The position numbers were made by a program, and so were the translations under genes. The notes under the pieces were generated by a model that did not search any database, was not told the origin of the DNA, and saw only the letters and a list, made by a program, of their open reading frames with translations. 64,000 bases of DNA. Origin: Cyclobacteriaceae bacterium. GTDB taxonomy: Bacteria > Bacteroidota > Bacteroidia > Cytophagales > Cyclobacteriaceae. Below are positions 25,845 through 34,854 of the stretch, one piece after another. The first letter of the stretch is position 1. Each line of letters opens with the position of its first letter. The stretch lies in contig JAHBTX010000006.1 of assembly GCA_019638395.1 (NCBI GenBank), forward strand, positions 62,001 through 126,000, given 5' to 3'.

Positions 25845-28800
25845 TCAGCTCTCCAGTACAATGCACTTTCCGGCTTTAATGTCGTCTTCTACTTTTTTAT
25901 ACTTCACATCTTTTTCTACACGTCCGTCCTGATATTGTACCGTAACTTTATCATTTCGGCCGGCAACTTTTTCTGATTTAACCGGCATTACTTTTTCTTC
26001 TACTTGGCGTGGTGCTGCGGCAGGCTGCGATCCACCACCTTGCAATAACGAACGCGACTCTTCTTTCTTTTCGCTCAACTTCTGGCGTCTGAACTGGCGT
26101 GCTTCCTGTACCTGGTCGGCTTCGCGCACCGGTATGTCGGCTTTCATTAAGAAAGAAATGGTTTCTTCGTTTACTTTGGCTATGAATCTTTTAAAAGCTT
26201 CGAAACCTTCAAACTTATAAATCAACAAAGGATCTTTTTGTTCATAAACCGCATTCTGTACGGATTGCTTCAGGTCATCCATGTCGCGCAAATGTTCTTT
26301 CCAGTTTTGATCGATGATGGCCAGCGTAATCATCTTCTCCATCGACTTAATCAACTCGCTGTTATGCGTATCCACACACTTTTTCAGATCGGCAGTAACA
26401 CCAATCTGCTTGATGCCATCGGTAAACGGAACCAATATATCTTTGAAAGTACCTCCGCGTGTTTTGTAAACATCCAGTACAATCGGATACGAGCGATCAG
26501 CGGCAGCTTTATTTTTATGCTCGTAATGTTGCAGGGCCTGATAGTACAGTTTATCGGTAATTACTGCCTGGTCTTGTTTTGCAAATTCTTCCTGGTTGAT
26601 ATTGAAATCAAAACCCAGCACGCTCAGAATATTCAGCTTAAAATTTTCAACGCTTTCACCGGCTTTGCCGCTTGCTACAATATCATCGCAGGTATCGTAC
26701 AGCATGGTGAGAATATCAAATTGTAAACGTTCGCCATGCAAGGCGTTTCTTCTGCGTTTGTAAATTACTTCGCGTTGCGAATTCATTACGTTATCGTACT
26801 CCAGCAATCGCTTCCGAATCCCAAAGTTATTTTCTTCTACTTTTTTCTGTGCACGTTCAATAGAACTGGTAACCATAGAGTGAGAAATCACTTCGCCTTC
26901 TTTTAAGCCTAAGCGATCCATAATGCGGGCAATGCGCTCGGGCATAAACAACCGCATCAGGTTATCTTCCAACGAAACATAAAACTGTGAAGATCCCGGA
27001 TCGCCCTGGCGACCGGAACGACCGCGTAACTGGCGGTCAACCCTACGCGATTCATGGCGTTCAGTACCAATGATAGCTAAACCACCTGCGGCTTTCGATT
27101 CCGCAGTAAGTTTAATGTCCGTACCACGACCGGCCATGTTGGTGGCAATGGTAACAGTACCAGGCTTACCAGCTTCGGCTACAATCTCGGCTTCACGCTG
27201 ATGCTGCTTGGCATTCAATACCTGGTGCTTGATTTTACGAATCTGCAACATGCGGCTTACCAATTCAGAAATTTCCACCGAAGTGGTACCTACCAGCACC
27301 GGACGGCCTGCTTGCGTAAGCTTTACAATTTCTTCTACCACTGCATTAAATTTTTCGCGCATGGTTTTGTAAACCAGATCGTCCTGGTCTTTGCGCGTCA
27401 TCGGTTTGTTGGTAGGAATGGTTACCACATCTAATTTGTAGATGTCCCACAATTCACCGGCTTCGGTTACAGCTGTACCCGTCATACCTGCCAGCTTGTG
27501 ATACATGCGGAAGTAATTTTGCAAGGTGATAGTAGCATATGTTTGGGTAGCATCTTCCACCTTTACATTTTCCTTTGCCTCAATGGCCTGGTGTAAACCA
27601 TCGGAATATCTGCGGCCATCCAACACACGACCGGTTTGTTCGTCAACAATTTTTACTTTTCCATCTACAATGATGTACTCGGTATCTTTTTCGAACAGGG
27701 TATAGGCTTTTAGTAATTGGTTAACGCTGTGTATGCGTTGCGACTTGGTTGAGTATTCGCGAATGAGATCTTCCTTTTGTTTTAATCTTTCTTCGGCCGG
27801 AACGGCAAGATTTTTTTCGATTTTGTTGAGTTCAACACCAATTTCCGGCAGGATAAAGAATTTTGGGTCTTCGCCTTCACCGGTAATTAAATCAGTTCCC
27901 TTATCGGTAAGTTGTACGCTGTTGTCTTTTTCTTCGATAACAAAATATAGCGGAGCATCTGCTTCGGGCATTAACTTTTTATTATCGGCCAGGTAATAGT
28001 TCTCGGTTTTCTGAAGTATGTTTTTCATACCCATTTCGCTGAGCATCTTGATGAGTGGCTTGTATTTGGGCATGGCGCGGTGTGCCCGGAAAAGTGCTAA
28101 ACCACCATCCTTTTCCATTCCATCGGCTAATAACTTTTTGGCATCGTTGAGGTATTGGTTCACTAATTTTTTCTGAGCTTCTACTACTTTGGCAATACGG
28201 GGTTTTAAATCATAAAACTCATGCTCATCGCCACGCGGAACGGGGCCGGAGATAATCAAAGGTGTACGGGCTTCATCAATCAACACGCTATCCACTTCAT
28301 CCACCATAGCATAATGATGGCCGCGTTGCACCAGTTCTTCGGGTTCGCGGGCCATATTATCGCGCAGGTAATCGAAACCAAACTCGTTGTTGGTTCCATA
28401 GGTAATGTCGGCACGGTATGCATTTTTGCGTTCTTGCGAATTAGGTTCATGCTTGTCGATACAATCCACATTCAAACCATGAAACTGAAACAACGGTCCC
28501 ATCCATTCGCTATCGCGTCTGGCCAGGTAATCGTTTACGGTTACAACGTGTACACCGCGCTTGGCTAACGCGTTCAAAAAAGCCGGGAATGTAGCTACCA
28601 ATGTTTTTCCTTCACCGGTGGCCATTTCTGATACTTTGCCCTGATGGAGTGCGATACCACCAATTATCTGCACATCATAATGCACCATATCCCATGTAAT
28701 GGTATTACCGGCTGCCAGCCATTGACGATACCATTGGGCTTTATCACCCGCGATTTTCACATTGGGATGCTTGGCTGCAAGGGCCCGGTCATGCTCGGTA

Positions 28801-29195
28801 GCAGTAACTTCGAGGTATTCGTTTTCTTTAAACCTGCGGGCGGTTTCGCGCACAATAGCAAAGGCTTTGGGAAGTACTTCCATCAAAACTTTTTCCAGTT
28901 CTTTGTTGCGATCAACTTCCAGTTTATCAATTTCTTTAAATACAGCGTCTTTATCGTTCAAATCCATTTCGGGTTGATTGGCCACGCGTGCATGTAAGGC
29001 TGCAATCTGATCGTCAATGGATCTGAGTTTATTGTTGATAACTGTTTGTATTTCATGCGTTTGAGCCCGCAGTTGATCGTTTGAGATGGAGATTAAGCCC
29101 TCACCTTCGCGTTTGGTTGCCTCCACCAGGGGCATCATTTGCTTAATGTCTTTCTGCGACTTATCGCCAAAAATTTTTGCAAGTAGTTTTAACAT
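25845..29195 (-). CDS. secA: Preprotein translocase subunit SecA
   Basis: The ATPase motor of the Sec translocase, 1116 residues from the ATG at 29195 (MLKLLAKIFGDKSQKDIKQM is a typical SecA start; the extension to 29252 is not). Walker A is MATGEGKT (191-198), the DEAD-box equivalent is DEVDSVLIDEARTPL, and motif VI lies in 'RRVDRQLRGRSGRQGDPGSSQF'. The preprotein cross-linking region, NBD2, helical-wing and scaffold regions are present. It is over 200 residues longer than E. coli SecA because of inserts typical of Bacteroidota. The C-terminal zinc-binding CxC motif is absent and the protein ends GKCIVLES. It is cytoplasmic and membrane-associated. Confidence 0.97.
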   Translation of the reverse strand: MLKLLAKIFGDKSQKDIKQMMPLVEATKREGEGLISISNDQLRAQTHEIQTVINNKLRSIDDQIAALHARVANQPEMDLNDKDAVFKEIDKLEVDRNKELEKVLMEVLPKAFAIVRETARRFKENEYLEVTATEHDRALAAKHPNVKIAGDKAQWYRQWLAAGNTITWDMVHYDVQIIGGIALHQGKVSEMATGEGKTLVATFPAFLNALAKRGVHVVTVNDYLARRDSEWMGPLFQFHGLNVDCIDKHEPNSQERKNAYRADITYGTNNEFGFDYLRDNMAREPEELVQRGHHYAMVDEVDSVLIDEARTPLIISGPVPRGDEHEFYDLKPRIAKVVEAQKKLVNQYLNDAKKLLADGMEKDGGLALFRAHRAMPKYKPLIKMLSEMGMKNILQKTENYYLADNKKLMPEADAPLYFVIEEKDNSVQLTDKGTDLITGEGEDPKFFILPEIGVELNKIEKNLAVPAEERLKQKEDLIREYSTKSQRIHSVNQLLKAYTLFEKDTEYIIVDGKVKIVDEQTGRVLDGRRYSDGLHQAIEAKENVKVEDATQTYATITLQNYFRMYHKLAGMTGTAVTEAGELWDIYKLDVVTIPTNKPMTRKDQDDLVYKTMREKFNAVVEEIVKLTQAGRPVLVGTTSVEISELVSRMLQIRKIKHQVLNAKQHQREAEIVAEAGKPGTVTIATNMAGRGTDIKLTAESKAAGGLAIIGTERHESRRVDRQLRGRSGRQGDPGSSQFYVSLEDNLMRLFMPERIARIMDRLGLKEGEVISHSMVTSSIERAQKKVEENNFGIRKRLLEYDNVMNSQREVIYKRRRNALHGERLQFDILTMLYDTCDDIVASGKAGESVENFKLNILSVLGFDFNINQEEFAKQDQAVITDKLYYQALQHYEHKNKAAADRSYPIVLDVYKTRGGTFKDILVPFTDGIKQIGVTADLKKCVDTHNSELIKSMEKMITLAIIDQNWKEHLRDMDDLKQSVQNAVYEQKDPLLIYKFEGFEAFKRFIAKVNEETISFLMKADIPVREADQVQEARQFRRQKLSEKKEESRSLLQGGGSQPAAAPRQVEEKVMPVKSEKVAGRNDKVTVQYQDGRVEKDVKYKKVEDDIKAGKCIVLES

Positions 29196-29294
29196 GTGTA
29201 GCTGTTTGTCATGAGGGCAGTGGCTTTCTGGAGTGATAAAATCAAAAAGCAACCGGCCAAATGGGCCGTAAATTTAATTGATTTCGGGGTGCAA

Positions 29295-30068
29295 TTATAG
29301 TTCCAGAGTGCCTTCAAACACCATTTTGGCAGGGCCGATCAGGTAAATCTCCTCAAAAGTGCCTGCCTGTCCGGTTTGAAAGGCTACATCCAGTTCGCCA
29401 CCTTTTACTTTTATATGAACGGGCGAGGTATAGCCATGGTAGGAAGCAGCCAATGCAGCGGCTGTTACACCAGTTCCACACGAATATGTTTCATCTTCCA
29501 CACCACGCTCGTAGGTGCGCACAAAAAGGGTGTTGTTATTCAACAGTTGAATAAAATTTACGTTGGTGCCATCTGGTTTATAACCTTCGCTGTAGCGGAT
29601 TTTTCTTCCGGCTTCCACAACATTTATCTTTTCAACATCGGGTACAAATTGTATATGATGCGGTGAACCTGTGTTAATAAAATAATCGCTGCCCGTTTTG
29701 GCTACAGATGTTACCGGGTTCATTTTAAGACGAACTATTCCGGTATTCAGTAACTCAGCTTCGTGCGCACCATCGTATGCATTGAAGGTTGTTTTGGTTT
29801 TAAGTAAGCCTAATGTGGCAGCCATAGCAACGGCCGCGCGGCTGCCGTTGCCGCATAAACTTTGCGAACCATCGCTGTTATAGTAAACCAAATTAAAATC
29901 GAGTGTAGGATGTTTTTCAATCAACATCAGACCATCGGCACCAACTCCAAACCTGCGGTTGCAAATTTTTTCGATCTGATCTTTTGTAAAGGAATAGCTG
30001 TTGTTTCGATTGTCGATCAAAACAAAATCGTTGCCCGTGGCCTGGTATTTTGTAAATGGGATTTTCAC
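29295..30068 (-). CDS. dapF: Diaminopimelate epimerase
   Basis: Interconverts LL- and meso-diaminopimelate for lysine and peptidoglycan synthesis. The 257 residues form two pseudo-symmetric DapF domains. Catalytic cysteines are Cys72 (in SLCGNGSRAA) and Cys197 (in YSCGTGVTAAALAA). GNDFVLIDNR near the N-terminus and 'YNSDGS' are further signatures. The start ATG follows the DUF4834 gene stop by 17 bases, and secA lies 99 bases downstream, so all three are probably one unit. The family call is certain. Confidence 0.96.
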   Translation of the reverse strand: MKIPFTKYQATGNDFVLIDNRNNSYSFTKDQIEKICNRRFGVGADGLMLIEKHPTLDFNLVYYNSDGSQSLCGNGSRAAVAMAATLGLLKTKTTFNAYDGAHEAELLNTGIVRLKMNPVTSVAKTGSDYFINTGSPHHIQFVPDVEKINVVEAGRKIRYSEGYKPDGTNVNFIQLLNNNTLFVRTYERGVEDETYSCGTGVTAAALAASYHGYTSPVHIKVKGGELDVAFQTGQAGTFEEIYLIGPAKMVFEGTLEL

Positions 30069-30085
30069 GTGCGATTAAGGAAACA

Positions 30086-30283
30086 CTATTTCACTTCTTC
30101 GTAATCCACGTATTCACCGCCTTTTATCTTACCTGATTTGGAAGGGCTATGGGGTGTCGGATCAACGTTTATGTTTCGGCTTTGCGGCCTGCGTTGTTGA
30201 GAAGCCGCACCGGCACGAAAAAACAGGCTTCCAAACTTGTAAAACACGTAGCCAATAAGTCCTAAAATAATTAATAACCTCAT
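30086..30283 (-). CDS. DUF4834 small membrane protein
   Basis: A 65-residue protein with an N-terminal membrane segment (about 2-20, 'LLIILGLIGYVFYKFGSLFF'), a Gln/Arg-rich middle and an acidic Tyr-containing tail (GEYVDYEEVK). This combination matches DUF4834, a family conserved in Bacteroidota and without known function. The tail motif GG-E-YVDYEE is the most conserved part. It precedes dapF by 17 bases. Confidence 0.82.
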   Translation of the reverse strand: MRLLIILGLIGYVFYKFGSLFFRAGAASQQRRPQSRNINVDPTPHSPSKSGKIKGGEYVDYEEVK

Positions 30284-30415
30284 GATTGCTGATTTTTCAA
30301 AATAGCCACTCCAATAACCTTAACTATTAAGTTACCGGGTAGGTTCAAATATCGTAATTAAAATGAAAACGGGTTGCTTTTGGTTCCCGAACCGTTTTAT
30401 GAGTAGTCGCAAAAG

Positions 30416-32512
30416 TTATTTCAATATTTTCCAGTTGGCTTTTTGCAGCGTTAGGTACTGTTGTTTTTCGGGAAAGAAATAAAGAGCATCGTAAATAATG
30501 GGAATAATGCTCAACCCTTCGGCTGAAATTACGCCCCACTTTTGGGCCTGCGTAACTTTAAGGTTTCCATTTGCAAGTACTTCCAGGCTGTTAAACCGGG
30601 GTTCTACCTGTATGCGGCCGTACGCATCGGCCATGCCTGTTAGTTCGTTTTTATACAATGTAAAGTGGTGCGGTTCCCTTTTTATGGAATCGTACTCCAG
30701 GTTTAGCACCACATTACCCTGTGCATTGATTATTCCCCACTTACCATGGCGGGCTACCGGGCATAGTCCATTTTTAAATTCGCTTACCATCGTATAGTTG
30801 GGGTTAAGTACAATCTGGTCTTGCTTATTTATAAACCCCCATTTGCCAATTAGTTTAATTGCAGCCAGGCCTTCGCTAAAATGCGTAATGCTATCGTACC
30901 GGTTTGCAATTCGCAACCGGCCTTTGCTGTCAATAAAACCATACTTACCATCGCGTTTTACGCCTCGTAACCCTTCGTGTTCGCCATAGACAGCCTCTAT
31001 TTTATCAACCTGTGGCGGTTCTTTGCGCGCAACCAGCCGGCCTTGATAATCGATGTGTTTTATGGTGCCATCGGGTAAATATTCAACAAAGAAATTGCTA
31101 CCGAAATGAAGTGGGTTATCGGTAAAGTAAATAACAGAACCTGTAAATGATTTTAAAAATTTATTGTTGGGTTGCAGTTGCAGGTAGCACGAATCGTTAA
31201 CAAGTTTTAGCGGATGCGGCTGAGGTGCCACCAACCAATCTTCGCGTGGAGAGATTATACCATACTGGCCTTTAAATTTTACAACTATGTACGTAGCTGA
31301 AATTTCAAGAAGCGAATCAAATACACAATGAATAGTTTCATCGCCACTGGTGTTAAGCGCACCCCAAAACCGGTTGGCTTGCGCAGGAATTAATCCGTGC
31401 TGAGGTTTACCAAGGTGGTTGTACTTTTTAAATGAGGTAAATGATTGCTTTACATCGGTAAGCTCCCAGCCTGCATGTGTATGAGTAAGCACAAAGGGAT
31501 AATGAATTACAACCGAATCGTACCGAAAGGGAATAACCTGCTTGCCCTGATCTGTTATAATTCCGGTTTTGTTGTTTTTTGTGGCAGTGAATAAATTATG
31601 TGTATTGTAAGCAAGGTGCTGATAGTGTGCCGGCAAGGTAATATTCCAATCCCTATCCAGTAATCCGAAGCTACCGGAAAAGGTGTAGATGTTGTTGCCG
31701 GCTGGGGTAGGCACAATAGTTTCCGCATCAACCTGGCGTTGTGTTTTATTGGCGGCATCCAGCACCAGCCAGTGGTTGTGCGGTAACACATAAACCACAT
31801 CGTTTTCGGTTTTTATATCTTGATAATGTGCTTCAGCTAACACCTTTCCTTCTCTGTCCAATAAACCTTTGTTTCCATTCAAATAGAAAAATGCTTTGCC
31901 ACCCTGAAAAACGGAAATACTATCAATGGTGAAAGGAGTTACAGCCCGGCCATCTTCAGCAAACAAAGCAATTTTGCCGGTTTCATTTTGCACGGCATAC
32001 CGCAAGGTGCCCAAGGGTGTAATGCGCGAATAGTTTGCGGGTATTATCAATTTGTTTTGCAGATCGGCCAGCCCGTATTGATACCGGCCATTGATTAAAT
32101 TAATTACAATGGCGCGAAGGCCGTGCAGTTGAATATCGTCATACATAAATGGAATCTGAATTTCGCCCCGCAGGTTGAGGCAGCCGGCTTTGCGTTGTGC
32201 CGGATTTATTTTTTTACGGGCCACAATGTATTCGCCACTACTGTAAATTAAATTTTCAAATTCAGCTTTGGTAATAAACTCTTTCTTTAGGTTTAAAATG
32301 CCCCATTGGTTGTTTTGCCTGTAGCCGGTTACATTACCAACTACTGAAAAACTTCCGTCCGACCAGCCCAACGCTTCGAACGAAGCGGGAAGTATCACCT
32401 TACCGTCCTGATTTTTAATACCTACTTTTCCATTTTCTTCAAATGGCTGAAACGAATCAGCCCATCCCGAAAGGGAAATGCTTAACAGGCAAAATAGATA
32501 GGCAATTTTCAT
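30416..32512 (-). CDS. WG-repeat beta-propeller-like secreted protein
   Basis: A 698-residue protein with a signal peptide (MKIAYLFCLLSISLSGWA, ~18). The rest is an array of WG-type repeats of about 25 residues, e.g. 'NGKVGIKNQDGKVILPASFEALGW', 'YQYGLADLQNKLIIPANYSRI', 'GKYGFIDSKGRLRIANRYDSI', 'GKWGFINKQDQIVLNPNYTMV' and 'GKWGIINAQGNVVLNLEYDSI'. WG repeats form propeller-like scaffolds; the function of these secreted proteins is unknown. An exact TAnnTTTG box lies five bases before the start. The gene is flanked by a 132-base spacer to the DUF4834 gene and by the Moco-related cluster. Confidence 0.87.
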   Translation of the reverse strand: MKIAYLFCLLSISLSGWADSFQPFEENGKVGIKNQDGKVILPASFEALGWSDGSFSVVGNVTGYRQNNQWGILNLKKEFITKAEFENLIYSSGEYIVARKKINPAQRKAGCLNLRGEIQIPFMYDDIQLHGLRAIVINLINGRYQYGLADLQNKLIIPANYSRITPLGTLRYAVQNETGKIALFAEDGRAVTPFTIDSISVFQGGKAFFYLNGNKGLLDREGKVLAEAHYQDIKTENDVVYVLPHNHWLVLDAANKTQRQVDAETIVPTPAGNNIYTFSGSFGLLDRDWNITLPAHYQHLAYNTHNLFTATKNNKTGIITDQGKQVIPFRYDSVVIHYPFVLTHTHAGWELTDVKQSFTSFKKYNHLGKPQHGLIPAQANRFWGALNTSGDETIHCVFDSLLEISATYIVVKFKGQYGIISPREDWLVAPQPHPLKLVNDSCYLQLQPNNKFLKSFTGSVIYFTDNPLHFGSNFFVEYLPDGTIKHIDYQGRLVARKEPPQVDKIEAVYGEHEGLRGVKRDGKYGFIDSKGRLRIANRYDSITHFSEGLAAIKLIGKWGFINKQDQIVLNPNYTMVSEFKNGLCPVARHGKWGIINAQGNVVLNLEYDSIKREPHHFTLYKNELTGMADAYGRIQVEPRFNSLEVLANGNLKVTQAQKWGVISAEGLSIIPIIYDALYFFPEKQQYLTLQKANWKILK

Positions 32513-32517
32513 TTCGG

Positions 32518-32525
32518 CAAAGGTA
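32518..32525 (-). promoter_or_regulatory. Bacteroidota -7 box 5 nt before the WG-repeat protein start
   Basis: TACCTTTG (exact TAnnTTTG) on the minus strand, ending five bases before the ATG at 32512, with a TTTAC element 21 bases further upstream. A leaderless mRNA would result. Confidence 0.5.
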
Positions 32526-32586
32526 ATTGGCTGTTGCAGTATTTGTAAACTTTTTCAGTACGGGTTAGTAACTGGCTTTAAATAAA

Positions 32587-33171
32587 TTATTCTTTCGGCA
32601 GGTGCAGCAGGTCTTGCGGGGTATCGATGTCGATCTCTCCGTTTTCAAAAGGAATGGAATATACCAGATGGGCAAATTGATGCATGATTTTTCGGGCACC
32701 GCTATCATCATCTGATTGTAGCAGGTGTGGGAAAAACTCTTTTCTGAAAATCGCAGGCACACCAATTACATGCGCGTAAGTGGAGGCCACAATGGGTTTA
32801 GATTCTTGATGGGCAGCAACGATTAGTTTTTGAAGTTGCGCCTGTGAAAGATACGGTTGGTCGCACACCAGCATCATAGCAGCTTCCAGCTTTGGGTTTA
32901 CTTGTAGTAAGCAGGTGAGCCCGGCTTTTAGCGAACTCCCCATGCCGGTTTGCCACGCAGGGTTTACTACCGTTTGAATTTTTAAATCGGCAATTACCCG
33001 TTGATGTGCTGCAGCATTTGCCCCCAACACTACTACCACCGGGTATGTTGTTTGTATGGCAATTTCGGTTGACCTACGTAACAACGGAATGCCACCTACC
33101 TGAACCAATTGTTTGGATTGCCCGAGGCGCGAACTATTGCCGGCAGCCAAAACGATAATACCAACCTGCAT
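32587..33171 (-). CDS. MocA-like molybdenum cofactor nucleotidyltransferase
   Basis: A 194-residue NTP-transferase of the MobA-like/MocA group that attaches a nucleotide to molybdopterin. Motifs: LAAGNSSRLGQSKQLV (NTP-binding loop, residues 8-23), 'VVVVLGANA', 'NPAWQTGMGSSLKAGL', the metal-binding 'MLVCDQPYLSQAQL' and 'PAIFRKEFFPHLLQSDDDSGARKI'. MocA-type enzymes make the CMP form used by xanthine-dehydrogenase-type enzymes, which fits the neighbouring XdhC gene. Its ATG overlaps the upstream stop by one base (TAATG). No hydroxylase structural gene lies in the window. Confidence 0.88.
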   Translation of the reverse strand: MQVGIIVLAAGNSSRLGQSKQLVQVGGIPLLRRSTEIAIQTTYPVVVVLGANAAAHQRVIADLKIQTVVNPAWQTGMGSSLKAGLTCLLQVNPKLEAAMMLVCDQPYLSQAQLQKLIVAAHQESKPIVASTYAHVIGVPAIFRKEFFPHLLQSDDDSGARKIMHQFAHLVYSIPFENGEIDIDTPQDLLHLPKE

Positions 33172-33665
33172 TAGTGCATGGGTTTAGCGGCCAGAAAATC
33201 TTTTTCGGTGATAGTACCGTTCTCGCTGGAGTCGGTATCAACCAGAATTTTCCATACGCCATTTTCTTTTCGAAGCACTACATGAAATCTTCCATAGTAG
33301 TCCATCGTTTTGCCATCGGGCAACAGGTAAGAAGTTTTGTACACGCCTACTTCTATAGCCAGGTTGTTTTGAGCAATGCGTTCCGTAAAGTGTAAAGTAA
33401 GTGTTCGTTTGCGTTTAGCTTTGATGTCTTCCTGATCGCCTTCGGTTTGCGATTTTTTGTAGTCATCCCAACCCCAAACGATTTTACCATCGCGGGGTGA
33501 GCGGGCTACATCTTTAGAATGCACCGCCATAAAGGCATCGGTTTGATGATTATTAAAGGCAGTAATGAAAGGTTCCCAAACCTGGGTATTGATTTCGGTT
33601 TGTGGTGTTTGGGCTTGTGTGGCGATAGCGACTAAAAAACACACACCAGTAAGTATTGTTTTCAT
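33171..33665 (-). CDS. Secreted NTF2-like (DUF4440/SnoaL-type) protein
   Basis: From the ATG at 33665 this is a 164-residue protein with a signal peptide (MKTILTGVCFLVAIATQA, then Q). The mature part has the cone-shaped NTF2-like fold pattern: a long N-terminal helix ('WEPFITAFNNHQTDAFMAVH'), 'ARSPRDGKIVWGWDDYKKSQ', then strands ending 'YYGRFHVVLRKENGVWKILVDTDS'. Such domains bind small ligands or have isomerase or hydrolase-type functions; none can be chosen here. It is coupled to the MocA gene. Being exported, it is an odd member of an otherwise cytoplasmic Moco cluster and may only be co-located. Confidence 0.8.
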   Translation of the reverse strand: MKTILTGVCFLVAIATQAQTPQTEINTQVWEPFITAFNNHQTDAFMAVHSKDVARSPRDGKIVWGWDDYKKSQTEGDQEDIKAKRKRTLTLHFTERIAQNNLAIEVGVYKTSYLLPDGKTMDYYGRFHVVLRKENGVWKILVDTDSSENGTITEKDFLAAKPMH

Positions 33666-33708
33666 TTTGGTTGGGTTAATACTTCCCACGAAAGGTAATT
33701 TGGTTGCG

Positions 33709-34854
33709 TTACCGATACACTTGTTTAAATACCTGGTCGCTGCCGGGTTCGCGTTGGTGAATAGGCCCGTTATGATTTTTTAAAAAGCCACCCGTGCGAT
33801 TGGTGAATTTGGTTTGAATCTCAGAAATGATGGAAAGTGCAATTTCATCGGGAGCTTCGGCACCAATATCTAACCCAATGGGTGCATGAATACGTTCAAA
33901 ATCAATTTCACTTAATGTAATTCCGGCTGCTTTATACTCCACCAACATTTTATCGAAGCGCTTACGCGGACCGAGAATGCCAATGTAGGGCGTATTCGTT
34001 TTTAATAATTTCTTTAACACATCGCGGTCGTACTCATAGTTGTGCGACATTAACACACAAGCTGTGTACGGAGTAATAGTAAAATCGCGATCAACAAACT
34101 CGCGCTGGCACAACGAAAGTTTATCAGCAGTAGGAAAAAAGATGGGGGCTATGTGCGCCACACATTCATCGGTTACATGCACATTCCAACCTAACGATTT
34201 GGCTAACTCGCTCACCGGCCGGGCATCAAACCCACCTCCAAAAATGATTACCGAAATGGATGGTTGAATCAACTCAATAAAAACTTCTTGCTCCATACCG
34301 TGTATCAGGTATTTGCATGCTTGCGATTTGCGCGACTTGAAAATTTTTTGCAGATCGGGCTTTACGGCTGCAGCAAGGGCCTCATTATAAAAATTACTTT
34401 GTGCAACACCTTGTTCTGTTAGCAACAGTTTTTCACCCACACCCAGTCCGTTAAACACAGTGGCCAACGCCAGCGGTGTTTGCGTTTCCGCGAAGGCGGT
34501 AAATTGTTGAATGGTATGGGTATCGTTTACATCCAGCGGTTCAATTAAAACATCTATCACGCCATTACAGCCCAACCCAATGCCCAGGTTTTGATTGCTT
34601 TCTTCGCGCGTATCGTACGTAACGGTAAAAGGTTTTTTATCAGACATTACTTGTCGGGCCTTGCGCAAGGCATCACCTTCCAGGCATCCGCCACTAATGG
34701 AACCTACCCAACGGCCATCATCGGTAATAAGCATGCGTGCACCGGGGCTGCGGTAAGAAGAGCCGCGCACTTTTACCACGGTGGCCAACGCAGCTTTGCG
34801 CTGTTGGAAGTCAACATTTTTATAGGCTGCAACAATTGCTTTAAAATCTTTCAT
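33709..34854 (-). CDS. XdhC/CoxI-family molybdenum-cofactor chaperone
   Basis: A 381-residue XdhC-type protein with an N-terminal XdhC/CoxI domain ('ATVVKVRGSSYRSPGARMLI', 'GSISGGCLEGD' near residue 53) and a C-terminal Rossmann-like domain ('ISVIIFGGGFDARPVSELAKSLG'), then 'YIGILGPRKRFDKML' and a C-terminal 'IHAPIGLDIGAEAPDEIALSI'. XdhC binds molybdenum cofactor, promotes its sulfuration and delivers it to xanthine-dehydrogenase-like enzymes. It overlaps the upstream small membrane-protein gene by four bases (ATGA). Together with the MocA homologue it indicates a molybdo-hydroxylase encoded elsewhere in the genome. Confidence 0.93.
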   Translation of the reverse strand: MKDFKAIVAAYKNVDFQQRKAALATVVKVRGSSYRSPGARMLITDDGRWVGSISGGCLEGDALRKARQVMSDKKPFTVTYDTREESNQNLGIGLGCNGVIDVLIEPLDVNDTHTIQQFTAFAETQTPLALATVFNGLGVGEKLLLTEQGVAQSNFYNEALAAAVKPDLQKIFKSRKSQACKYLIHGMEQEVFIELIQPSISVIIFGGGFDARPVSELAKSLGWNVHVTDECVAHIAPIFFPTADKLSLCQREFVDRDFTITPYTACVLMSHNYEYDRDVLKKLLKTNTPYIGILGPRKRFDKMLVEYKAAGITLSEIDFERIHAPIGLDIGAEAPDEIALSIISEIQTKFTNRTGGFLKNHNGPIHQREPGSDQVFKQVYR

